Assembly: GCA_965222125.1 (NCBI GenBank)
Contig: CBDCTC010000006.1
Location: 62,001 to 126,000, forward strand
Reading direction: 5' to 3'
DNA: 64,000 nucleotides
Source of the DNA: CAZENU01 sp965222125
Lineage (GTDB): Bacteria; Chloroflexota; Dehalococcoidia; Lucifugimonadales; CAZENU01
Part shown: one piece after another, positions 25,922 to 33,394 of the stretch
How the letters are laid out: the number at the start of each line of letters is the position of its first letter
How positions within the stretch are numbered: the stretch's first letter is position 1
The notes under the pieces: generated by a model
What the model was told of the DNA's origin: nothing
What the model saw: the letters and a program-made list of their open reading frames with translations, nothing else
Databases searched by the model: none
Program-made: the position numbers and the translations under genes

Positions 25922-26677
25922 TTGACCAGAATAATGGTGATAGTTGGGCATCCACAGGACACGTTCGAGCGGTCGGCCGGCACGGTCGCCAAGCACTTGG
26001 CCAGGGGCGACGAGGCGATGTTCCTCAGCCTGACGACCGGCGTCGTGACCCACGCATTCAACGTCTTTCCGCCCACGGGCGAGGACAAGCTGAAGGACGT
26101 GGAGAAGGTAAAGCAGGACAAGCGCGAAGAGTTCGACCGGGCCGCCAGGGTCCTCGGAATCACAAAGGGGGAGGTGCTCGACTTCCCCGAGAGTCCCATG
26201 CTTCTTGGGATGGATGAGTACGTCGCTGTTGTCGACCGGATCCGCGATTTCCGTCCGGACGTCGTCCTCTGCCCGCACCCCGTCGAAGTCGGCCGCCAGG
26301 ACCACATGGACGCAGGGCGGTTCGCCGTCGCCTGCGTCGACTACGTTCGGGCCGACGGCTTCCCGTCGTCGCTGGCGCCCATCACGGTGCCCCACGTGTT
26401 CATGTTCTACTACCCCGGCTTCAACGCGGACCAACTCATGGGTACGGCCCGCCACCAGCCGGACGTGGTGGTCGACATCACCGACGTCATCGACAGGAAG
26501 CGGGCGGCGATGGCCGAGTTCGAGGGCACGCAGGCCAAGGCCGACGAGGACTACGGGGCCAAGACCGACAGCCTGCTGGAGCACGTCGACGGGCACGCCG
26601 GGTACATGAACGGCATAGCGTACGCGGAGCAGTTCACGCGGCTGAATCGGCCGGTCCACCAATACCTGCCGATCTGA
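25922..26677 (+). CDS. PIG-L family deacetylase
   Basis: 251 residues from TTG 25922 behind AAGGAGAG. The first zinc motif is GHPQD (H10, D13; usually HPDD), so one Asp is replaced by Gln. CPHPVEVGRQDHMDAGR carries the third ligand region. PIG-L/LmbE enzymes deacetylate N-acetylglucosamine conjugates such as mycothiol or bacillithiol precursors, or other amides. It leads directly into an acyl-CoA dehydrogenase gene (2 bp gap), so a catabolic substrate is more likely here than a thiol cofactor. Confidence 0.85.
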   Translation: MTRIMVIVGHPQDTFERSAGTVAKHLARGDEAMFLSLTTGVVTHAFNVFPPTGEDKLKDVEKVKQDKREEFDRAARVLGITKGEVLDFPESPMLLGMDEYVAVVDRIRDFRPDVVLCPHPVEVGRQDHMDAGRFAVACVDYVRADGFPSSLAPITVPHVFMFYYPGFNADQLMGTARHQPDVVVDITDVIDRKRAAMAEFEGTQAKADEDYGAKTDSLLEHVDGHAGYMNGIAYAEQFTRLNRPVHQYLPI

Positions 26678-26679
26678 GA

Positions 26680-27849
26680 GTGAGCCGGGGGGCCGACGCC
26701 GGTATGAGTGGGGTGTTCCTGACAGAGGACGAGCAGCTTCTGCGGTTGGCCGTGCGTGAGCTTGCCGACAAGGAGCTCGCGCCCCGCGCCTCGCACTACG
26801 ACCAGAACGAAGAGTTCCCCTGGGAGAACCTGCGCCGAATCGCCGAAATGGGGCTGTTCGGCCTGACGATCGACGAGGAGTACGGTGGCTCGGGCGGCAC
26901 CGCGCGTCAGCTCGCGGTGGTGATCGAGGAGCTCGCCCGCGGCTGCGGCGCCACGAGCGTCGTCTACATCGCCCACCTGGCGCTGTGCGCGCAGTACCTA
27001 CAAAGGTTCGGCAGCGAGAGACAGAAGCGCGAGCTTCTCCAGCCGCTGGTGAGCTTGGCGAGCGTTGGGGCCTTCGCGCTCACCGAGCCCGGCGCCGGCA
27101 GCGACGCGGCGGCGATCCGGACCTCGTTGAGCAGGGTAGACGGCCACCTCTTGCTCAACGGTACAAAGCTGTTCACGACGAACGCGGTCGAGGCCGACAT
27201 TTTCGTGGTACTGGCCACCCACGACCCGGGGCAGGGCACGAACGGGATCGACGCCGTCGTCGTGGAGCGCGGTACGCCGGGCTTCACGATAAATCCGCAG
27301 CACGGCAAAATGGGGATGCGCGGCTCTTCCACTGCTGAGCTGGTCTTCGAGGGCTGCCGGATTCCGGAGGAGAACAGGCTCGGCGGCGAGGGCGTCGGCT
27401 GGACTCAGACGATGGACGTGCTCAACGCAAGCCGCATCGGCATCGCGGCCCAGTGCGTCGGGCTGGCGCAGGCCGCCTACGAGTCGGCGCTCCAGTACGC
27501 GGGCCGGAGGGAGGCCTTCGGCCGGCAGCTCAGCGGCTTCCAGTCGGTCCAGTGGACGCTCGCCGATATGGCTACCGAGATCGACGCGGCGCGCCTGCTG
27601 GTCTACCGGGCAGCGAGCCTGCTCGACGACGGGGCGCCCTTCGTCACGGAGGCGTCGATGGCGAAGCTGTTCGCGTCGAGGGTCGCGGTCGAGTGCGCGG
27701 ACCGCGCCGTGCAGCTTCACGGCGGCACCGGCTACTTCGCGCCGACGACGGCGGAGCGGCTCTACCGGGACGCCCGGGTCACGGAAATCTACGAGGGCAC
27801 GTCGGAGGTGCAGCGCATGATCATCTCCCGCGGTATCCTCAGCGGCTGA
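26680..27849 (+). CDS. Acyl-CoA dehydrogenase
   Basis: 389 residues, normal length. FGLTIDEEYGGSGG, FALTEPGAGSDAAAIRT (FAD/substrate binding), MGMRGSSTAELVFEGCRIPEEN and the C-terminal IYEGTSEVQRMIISRGIL with the catalytic Glu are all intact. It removes two hydrogens at C2-C3 of an acyl-CoA and passes electrons to ETF. The start is GTG 26680, 2 bp after the PIG-L stop; ATG 26704 is an alternative. Its place before PrpD, PrpB and PrpC homologues suggests a short-chain or branched acyl-CoA that yields propionyl-CoA. Confidence 0.92.
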   Translation: MSRGADAGMSGVFLTEDEQLLRLAVRELADKELAPRASHYDQNEEFPWENLRRIAEMGLFGLTIDEEYGGSGGTARQLAVVIEELARGCGATSVVYIAHLALCAQYLQRFGSERQKRELLQPLVSLASVGAFALTEPGAGSDAAAIRTSLSRVDGHLLLNGTKLFTTNAVEADIFVVLATHDPGQGTNGIDAVVVERGTPGFTINPQHGKMGMRGSSTAELVFEGCRIPEENRLGGEGVGWTQTMDVLNASRIGIAAQCVGLAQAAYESALQYAGRREAFGRQLSGFQSVQWTLADMATEIDAARLLVYRAASLLDDGAPFVTEASMAKLFASRVAVECADRAVQLHGGTGYFAPTTAERLYRDARVTEIYEGTSEVQRMIISRGILSG

Positions 27850-27866
27850 GGGGAGACGACCGGCAA

Positions 27867-29264
27867 ATGTCGCGAGAAACGTCGAACAACGAAGGCGACC
27901 GGTACCGGCGGATACTCTCGGAGTACGCCACACGGGTGTCGTGGGATAGTCTGCCGGTCGAGGCGGTGCACGAGGTCAAGCGCCGGACGCTGGACAGCAT
28001 AGGGGTAGCCATCGCCGCGTACGATGACGACGCGCCGTCCGCCGCGCGAGCGTACGCCTCCGGGCTTGCGCATCCCGACGGAGCGACCGTGTGGGGACTC
28101 GGTGCAAAGGTCGCGCCGGAAGCCGCTGCCTTTGCCAACGGCGTGATGGTCCGATACCTCGACTACAACGATACCTACCTTTCTCTGGAGCCGCTTCACC
28201 CGAGCGACGTGCTGCCCGGTCTGATGGCGTTGAGCCAGTACCGGCGTCGGTCCGCGCGCGACTTCATCACCGGTGCGGCAGTCGCCTACGAGGTGGGGGT
28301 CTCGCTGTGCGACGCGGCCAGCATCCGCGCTCACCGTTGGGACCACGTGATGTACACGTCCATTGGAGCCGTGTGCGGGGCCGGTAACCTGCTCGGGCTG
28401 AACGAGACGCAGACCGCCAACGCCATCGCGATCACGGTCGTGCCCCACGCGCCGATGCGGCAGACGAGGGCGGGGGAGCTGTCGATGTGGAAGGGCGCCG
28501 CGGCGGCCAGAGCGGTCAGCCACGCCGTCTTCGCCGGTCTGCTGGCTGCGGAAGGCTTTACGGGGCCTGATATGCCCTTCGAGGGCGAAATGGGCTTCTT
28601 TCGCCAGCTCCTCGGGGGCGGCTCGTTCGACCCTGCGGCGCTCGAATCTATCGAGCAGGGGCGGGCGCCTCGGCGGATCGTGGACACCTACGTCAAGAAG
28701 TGGCCCGTCGAGTACCACGCGCAGAGCGCCGTGGACGCGGCCATAGAGCTGAGGGAAGAGCTGGAGGGAGCCGCCATCAAGTCGGTCGAGCTCGAGACGT
28801 TCAAGGTAGCCTACGAGATAATCGCGAAAGACCCGGAGAAGTGGGCTCCGAAGACTCGCGAGACCGCCGACCACTCGCTGCCGTACATCGTCGCTGCGGC
28901 CCTTATCGATGGCACGGTTACCAAAGAGTCGTTCTCAGACGAGCGTCTGCGGGACCCCGAGCTCGCGTCGCTCCTGGGCAAGACCACGCTGTTTGAAGAC
29001 GACCGGCTGACTGAAGGCTACCCGCGGGGAATCCCGAACCGGGTCCGCGTGACGACCGCCGCCGGCCGGTCCGCCGAGAGGACGGTCAGCTTCCCAAGAG
29101 GTCACGCGATGAACCCGATGACTGACGACGAGCTGGTCACCAAGTTCGTGGGGAACGTGGCCGACCGATGGCCCGAACGGAAGGCGCGCGACGTGGTCGA
29201 CCTTGTCTGGGACCTCGAGAGCCAGCCGGACCTCGAAGGGCTGATGGAAGCGATACGCCTGTGA
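27867..29264 (+). CDS. prpD: MmgE/PrpD family protein (2-methylcitrate dehydratase-like)
   Basis: 465 residues from ATG 27867 (GGGGAGA upstream). Features of MmgE/PrpD are clear: RRTLDSIGVAIAAYDDDAP, FANGVMVRYLDYNDTYL, HPSDVLPGLMAL, MWKGAAAARAVSHAVFAGLLA and WPVEYHAQSAVDAA. The family includes 2-methylcitrate dehydratase, citrate/2-methylcitrate dehydratase and iminodisuccinate epimerase. The following prpB and prpC homologues support the methylcitrate role. The stop overlaps the prpB start (GTGA). Confidence 0.88.
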   Translation: MSRETSNNEGDRYRRILSEYATRVSWDSLPVEAVHEVKRRTLDSIGVAIAAYDDDAPSAARAYASGLAHPDGATVWGLGAKVAPEAAAFANGVMVRYLDYNDTYLSLEPLHPSDVLPGLMALSQYRRRSARDFITGAAVAYEVGVSLCDAASIRAHRWDHVMYTSIGAVCGAGNLLGLNETQTANAIAITVVPHAPMRQTRAGELSMWKGAAAARAVSHAVFAGLLAAEGFTGPDMPFEGEMGFFRQLLGGGSFDPAALESIEQGRAPRRIVDTYVKKWPVEYHAQSAVDAAIELREELEGAAIKSVELETFKVAYEIIAKDPEKWAPKTRETADHSLPYIVAAALIDGTVTKESFSDERLRDPELASLLGKTTLFEDDRLTEGYPRGIPNRVRVTTAAGRSAERTVSFPRGHAMNPMTDDELVTKFVGNVADRWPERKARDVVDLVWDLESQPDLEGLMEAIRL

Positions 29265-30172
29265 GCTGGCTCCTGGAGGACGCGACGACGGAGAGCGCGG
29301 GGGCGCGTTTTCGCCGCATCCTGGACTCTCCCGAAGCGACTCCGGTGCCGGGCGCGTTCGACGGGCTGAGCGCCCTGATCGCGCGCGAGGCGGGCTTCGA
29401 CGCGCTCTATCTGTCCGGGGCAGCCTTCTCCGCCAGCCTCGGGTTGCCGGACGTGGGTCTGGTCACTCTCGACGAGCTGGTCGACCGGACGAGGCGCATA
29501 GTCCGCGCCAGCGGGCTCCCCGTGCTGGTCGACGCCGACACCGGTTTCGGGGAGGCGCTCAACGTCGTGCGGACGGTCAAGGAGCTCGAAGAGGCCGGGG
29601 CGGCCGCCGTTCAGATAGAGGACCAGGTGACTCCAAAGCGCTGCGGCCACCTGGACGGCAAGTCCGTCGTCCCCGCGGAGGAGTTCGCCGAGAAGATCAG
29701 GGCGGCCGCGCAGGCGAGGACCGATCTTGTCGTCGTAGCGAGGACGGACGCGAAGGCCATATACGGCATGGACGAAGCCATACGGCGGGCGCGGCTCTAC
29801 CGCGACGCCGGCGCAGACGTGATATTCCCGGAAGCTCTGGGCTCGGAGGAAGAGTTCAGGACGATGGCGGACGCGGTCGGCGGACCGCTGCTGGCGAACA
29901 TGACCGAGTTCGGCAAAACGCCGTACATCTCGGTAGACCGGTTCGGCGAGCTCGGCTACAGCATGGTCATCTTCCCGGTCACGGCCCTGCGGGTGGCTGC
30001 GCGTGCGATGGAGTCCGCGCTCGCCGACCTGAAGCGCGATGGCACGCAGGAGCCGTGGCTGGACCGGATGCAGACGCGACAGGAGCTCTACCGGCTCATC
30101 CAATACGACGAGTACCGGGAGCTGGACAGTCGGATCTACTCAGGAAAGCCGGCCGAGGAGGCATCGGAATGA
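29261..30172 (+). CDS. prpB: Isocitrate lyase/PEP mutase family, methylisocitrate lyase-like
   Basis: 303 residues from GTG 29261. GAFDGLSALIAREAGFDALY, the metal-binding DADTGFG (91-97), VQIEDQVTPKRCGHLDGK with catalytic C128, and VVARTDA are those of methylisocitrate lyase and carboxyphosphonoenolpyruvate mutase-type enzymes. KRCGH is the lyase form. It would split 2-methylisocitrate into pyruvate and succinate. It is coupled to its neighbours by 4-bp overlaps on both sides (GTGA and ATGA), a strong sign that the three enzymes work together. Confidence 0.9.
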   Translation: MSWLLEDATTESAGARFRRILDSPEATPVPGAFDGLSALIAREAGFDALYLSGAAFSASLGLPDVGLVTLDELVDRTRRIVRASGLPVLVDADTGFGEALNVVRTVKELEEAGAAAVQIEDQVTPKRCGHLDGKSVVPAEEFAEKIRAAAQARTDLVVVARTDAKAIYGMDEAIRRARLYRDAGADVIFPEALGSEEEFRTMADAVGGPLLANMTEFGKTPYISVDRFGELGYSMVIFPVTALRVAARAMESALADLKRDGTQEPWLDRMQTRQELYRLIQYDEYRELDSRIYSGKPAEEASE

Positions 30173-31323
30173 CCGCACAGCCCTTCAGTCCCGGTCTCGA
30201 CGGCGTGATAGCCACCGACAGCAGCGTCTCCTACCTCGACGAGGAGAACGAGCAAATCGTGGTCCGGGGCTACGATCTGATAGAGCTGGCCCGGAACCTC
30301 AACTACACCGACGTGGCGTACCTCGTGATGTACGGCGAGCTGCCGGACCGCGACTCGGCCGACTCCTTCTGCCGCTCGCTCGCGGGGAGCTCGGACCTGC
30401 CGGACGACGTGTACCGGCTGCTCGACCTGCTGCCGAAGGGGACCAGCGTAATGGACGCCCTGCGCACGGGAATCTCGTACCTCGCGGGCCACGTCGATCC
30501 CGGCGTGCTGAGCGACACGTCACGCGAGGCGAACCTGGCCAAGGGCAAAAACCTGTTGGCCCAGGCCCCGGTGATCTCCGCGAACGCCTACAGGGCGCTG
30601 AACGGCCTCCCCTTCGTCAAGCCCGACCCGGAGATGGGCTACTCGGAGAACTTCCTGTACATGCTCAGCGGCGAGCGTCCGGGCGCGGAAGCGCTGGACG
30701 TGTTCGACCGCATACTCATCTGCTACATCGAACACGAGATGCCCAACTCGACCTTCGTCGCGCGGGTGATCGCCTCGACCCTCTCCGACATCTACGGAGC
30801 CGCCGCAGGAGGAGTCGCGTCGCTGAAGGGGCCGCTGCACGGCGGCGCCAACGAGGCCGCAATCGCGATGATGCTCGAGATACAAGAGCAGGGCGGTCCG
30901 TCCAGGGCCGAGCCCTACGTCATGGAGAAGCTCGCGAACAGGGAGCGGATCATGGGCTTCGGCCACCGCGTGTACATGAGGAAGCACGATCCCCGCGCGC
31001 TGTTCCTGAGCGACTACATCGACGGACTCGCCGCACGGGTCCCGGACGGCCGCGACCTGGCCCAGATCTACCGCACGGTCGAGCGCGTGATGGAGCGGGA
31101 GAAGGGCCTGTTCCCCAACACCGACTACCCGATAGCGCTCCTCTTCTACCTGCTGGGTATTCCGGTGCCGCTGTACACGCCGGTTTTCCTGTGCTCTCGG
31201 ATGGCCGGGTTGGTGGCGCACGTCGTGGAGCAGCACGAGGACAACAAGCTCTATCGGCCGCGTCTGCTCTACGAGGGCGCCAGGGGGCTGACTCCGCCCG
31301 CCTCTCCCATCTCCGCCGGCTAA
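30169..31323 (+). CDS. prpC: Citrate synthase/2-methylcitrate synthase
   Basis: 384 residues from ATG 30169, the length of short 2-methylcitrate synthases (about 370-390). Catalytic His residues are H189 (IEHEMPNS), H224 (GPLHGGANEA) and H266 (GFGHRVYM); D319 (NTDYP) completes the site. GFGHRVY is typical. It condenses propionyl-CoA, or acetyl-CoA, with oxaloacetate. Location after prpD and prpB favours propionyl-CoA. A longer in-frame start upstream is rejected because the overlap with prpB sets the start. No acnD/prpF or aconitase is in the window. Confidence 0.9.
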   Translation: MTAQPFSPGLDGVIATDSSVSYLDEENEQIVVRGYDLIELARNLNYTDVAYLVMYGELPDRDSADSFCRSLAGSSDLPDDVYRLLDLLPKGTSVMDALRTGISYLAGHVDPGVLSDTSREANLAKGKNLLAQAPVISANAYRALNGLPFVKPDPEMGYSENFLYMLSGERPGAEALDVFDRILICYIEHEMPNSTFVARVIASTLSDIYGAAAGGVASLKGPLHGGANEAAIAMMLEIQEQGGPSRAEPYVMEKLANRERIMGFGHRVYMRKHDPRALFLSDYIDGLAARVPDGRDLAQIYRTVERVMEREKGLFPNTDYPIALLFYLLGIPVPLYTPVFLCSRMAGLVAHVVEQHEDNKLYRPRLLYEGARGLTPPASPISAG

Positions 31324-31337
31324 CGCGAGATACAAGA

Positions 31338-32003
31338 ATGGTTATCCGGGCGCTGATATTCGACTTCGACGGGGTCGTCATAGACACCGAGACGCCCGAC
31401 TTCGCGACGTGGCAGCGGGTCTTCGACGACCACGGCGTGTCGCTGGACCGCGAGCTGTGGGAGACCTTCATCGGCGCCGGCCTGGGCAGCTTCGACGTTT
31501 CCCAACACCTCGAGGAGATGGTCGGCCGCTCCATCGACCGCGACAGGATCAGTACGGATCGCCGCGCCCGCTACCTGAGCGTCGTGGAAGCGAACCCGGT
31601 CCTGCCCGGCGTGACCGACCTGGTCTCCAACGCGCGGGCCGCTGGACTCAAGCTCGGCGTCGCGTCGAGCTCCCGGCGCGACTGGGTCGAGGGGCATCTC
31701 GAACGGCGAGGACTGCTCGGCCACTTCGACGTGGTGCGCTGTCGCGACGACGTGTCGGCGGCAAAGCCCGATCCGGAGCTCTACACGTCCGCCCTGGCCG
31801 CACTGGGCGTCGAGCCGGAATCCGCTATAGCCATAGAGGACTCGGCTAACGGCGTGACCGCGGCGAAGCGAGCGGGCATGTTTTGCGTAGTCGTTCCGAA
31901 TGCGATGACGAGCTCGATGCGGCTGGACCATGCCGACCTGTGGCTGCAATCCCTGGCCGATGTCTCGCTGGACGACCTGATCGAGGCGGCCGACGGCCGG
32001 TAG
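31338..32003 (+). CDS. HAD family hydrolase, beta-phosphoglucomutase-like
   Basis: 221 residues. Motif I is FDFDGVVIDTE (nucleophile Asp and acid Asp), motif II SSS, motif III lysine in SAAKPDP, and motif IV EDSANG. The alpha-helical cap lies between residues 15 and 85, so it is a subclass-I HAD of the phosphoglycolate phosphatase/beta-phosphoglucomutase type. The substrate is unknown. It begins 14 bp after prpC and is probably the last gene of the operon. Confidence 0.9.
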   Translation: MVIRALIFDFDGVVIDTETPDFATWQRVFDDHGVSLDRELWETFIGAGLGSFDVSQHLEEMVGRSIDRDRISTDRRARYLSVVEANPVLPGVTDLVSNARAAGLKLGVASSSRRDWVEGHLERRGLLGHFDVVRCRDDVSAAKPDPELYTSALAALGVEPESAIAIEDSANGVTAAKRAGMFCVVVPNAMTSSMRLDHADLWLQSLADVSLDDLIEAADGR

Positions 32004-32099
32004 CGAACGCGCGGCCGGCGGCTCTGAGTCCGCGATCGCTGAGATTCGGGCGGTCGCCCCAGCCTTCCCGCGACGGGACAGTGCGTTCCCGCAGGACCG

Positions 32100-33305
32100 T
32101 CACCGTCGAGCGACGATCAGCGGGACCATCATCTCGGCGGGCGTCAAGCCGCCGTGGTCCGCGACCTTCTGGCGGTCGTCCTCATCCGTCCGGGGGTACT
32201 TGTAGTAGATGACCGGCGCGCCCGTCGAGACCGCCAGGTAGTTCCCCATTCGACGCCTGGTGACGGGCGACACGGGTCCCGGCCCCAGGAGCTCCAGCTC
32301 CAACACCTCGTCGGCAGTCAGCAGGTAGAAGTGCTCGCCGAACCGCTCACGAAAGCGCGCCTCGAACTCCGCGGCTCGGTCCTCGCGCACCTGGAGCATC
32401 ACGGAAGGCGCCGTACCCCAGGGCTCATGCTCTAGGTAGTCGACCAGATCGTCGTCCGGCTCGATCTCGTGGGCGGCGGCATCCATGTCGAGCAGGCCGT
32501 GGTCCGCGGAAACGACGATGGCCGCGTTCGGGGGCAGGAGCGCCGCGATCTGGGACAGCAGCCCGTCGACCGCAGCAATCGCCTGTTTGGTCACGTCGTG
32601 GCCGATGCCGTACTCGTGGGAGGCAGCGTCCACGTGGGGGATGTACAGGTGCGTGAAGGTCGGGCCGCTGGACTCGCCCAGCCGCTTCAGCACCGCCCCC
32701 GCCGCGTCTTCGAGGTCCTTGTACCCGTAGCGGGGCGAATTCCCGCGACAGTACGACGAGTACGGGCTATCCGCGATCTCTTCTGGCACGACGGCGAAGG
32801 TGGACCACGCCATCCTCGTCGTCGTAGACGGGGCTGGATACGCCTGTTCGGGGGTATAGCCCAGGCTGCCCAGGTCCTTGTCGTCGCCTCGGCGGTTGAA
32901 ATGGATTATGGTCGCGATGTCGTCGATTTCGTCCAGGTAGAGATGCCAGCTCGGCACACCGTGGCGGCTGGGCCAGAGCCCCGTGGCGTAGGACGTGAGC
33001 ACGGTCGGCGTCGACGACGGGAACACGGTCGTGAGCTCGGCCGAAACGTGGGCCGCGAGGAAGTCCGCGCCGTGTTCGGCGTCCACGACGTTCAGGCCCA
33101 GGCCGTCCACCATGACGACGACGACATGGTCGGCCGGCCCTATCAGGTCGACGATGGCCGCGGTACCGGGCGAGCAGGGGACGTTGGGCGCGCCGCCGAT
33201 CGACGCCAGGGCGTTGGCGAGATCGACGACGTTCAGCCTGGCCGGCGACGGACGAACAAGCTCGCCGGAGTCGAACGCTGCCAGCAGCCGCTCTCGGTCA
33301 CTCAT
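32100..33305 (-). CDS. Alkaline phosphatase superfamily, nucleotide pyrophosphatase/phosphodiesterase-like
   Basis: 401 residues from ATG 33305. VVVVMVDGLGLNVV gives the first metal Asp. TVFPSSTPTVLTSYATG contains the nucleophile Ser/Thr. YIPHVDAASHEYG, VSADHGLLD and DHGGLTPAEM supply the remaining metal ligands. There is no signal peptide, so it should act in the cytoplasm. NPP-like enzymes hydrolyse phosphodiesters or phosphonates; the substrate is not readable. It faces away from the permease fusion gene, about 90 bp between starts. Confidence 0.87.
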   Translation of the reverse strand: MSDRERLLAAFDSGELVRPSPARLNVVDLANALASIGGAPNVPCSPGTAAIVDLIGPADHVVVVMVDGLGLNVVDAEHGADFLAAHVSAELTTVFPSSTPTVLTSYATGLWPSRHGVPSWHLYLDEIDDIATIIHFNRRGDDKDLGSLGYTPEQAYPAPSTTTRMAWSTFAVVPEEIADSPYSSYCRGNSPRYGYKDLEDAAGAVLKRLGESSGPTFTHLYIPHVDAASHEYGIGHDVTKQAIAAVDGLLSQIAALLPPNAAIVVSADHGLLDMDAAAHEIEPDDDLVDYLEHEPWGTAPSVMLQVREDRAAEFEARFRERFGEHFYLLTADEVLELELLGPGPVSPVTRRRMGNYLAVSTGAPVIYYKYPRTDEDDRQKVADHGGLTPAEMMVPLIVARR

Positions 33306-33394
33306 GTGTGGACTCTCAACCTGCTTTCCAATATCCTCAACTCTCAGACGCGAACTTAGACGAGAATGGTAGTCGCGGCCGAGGGTGAGGGTCA

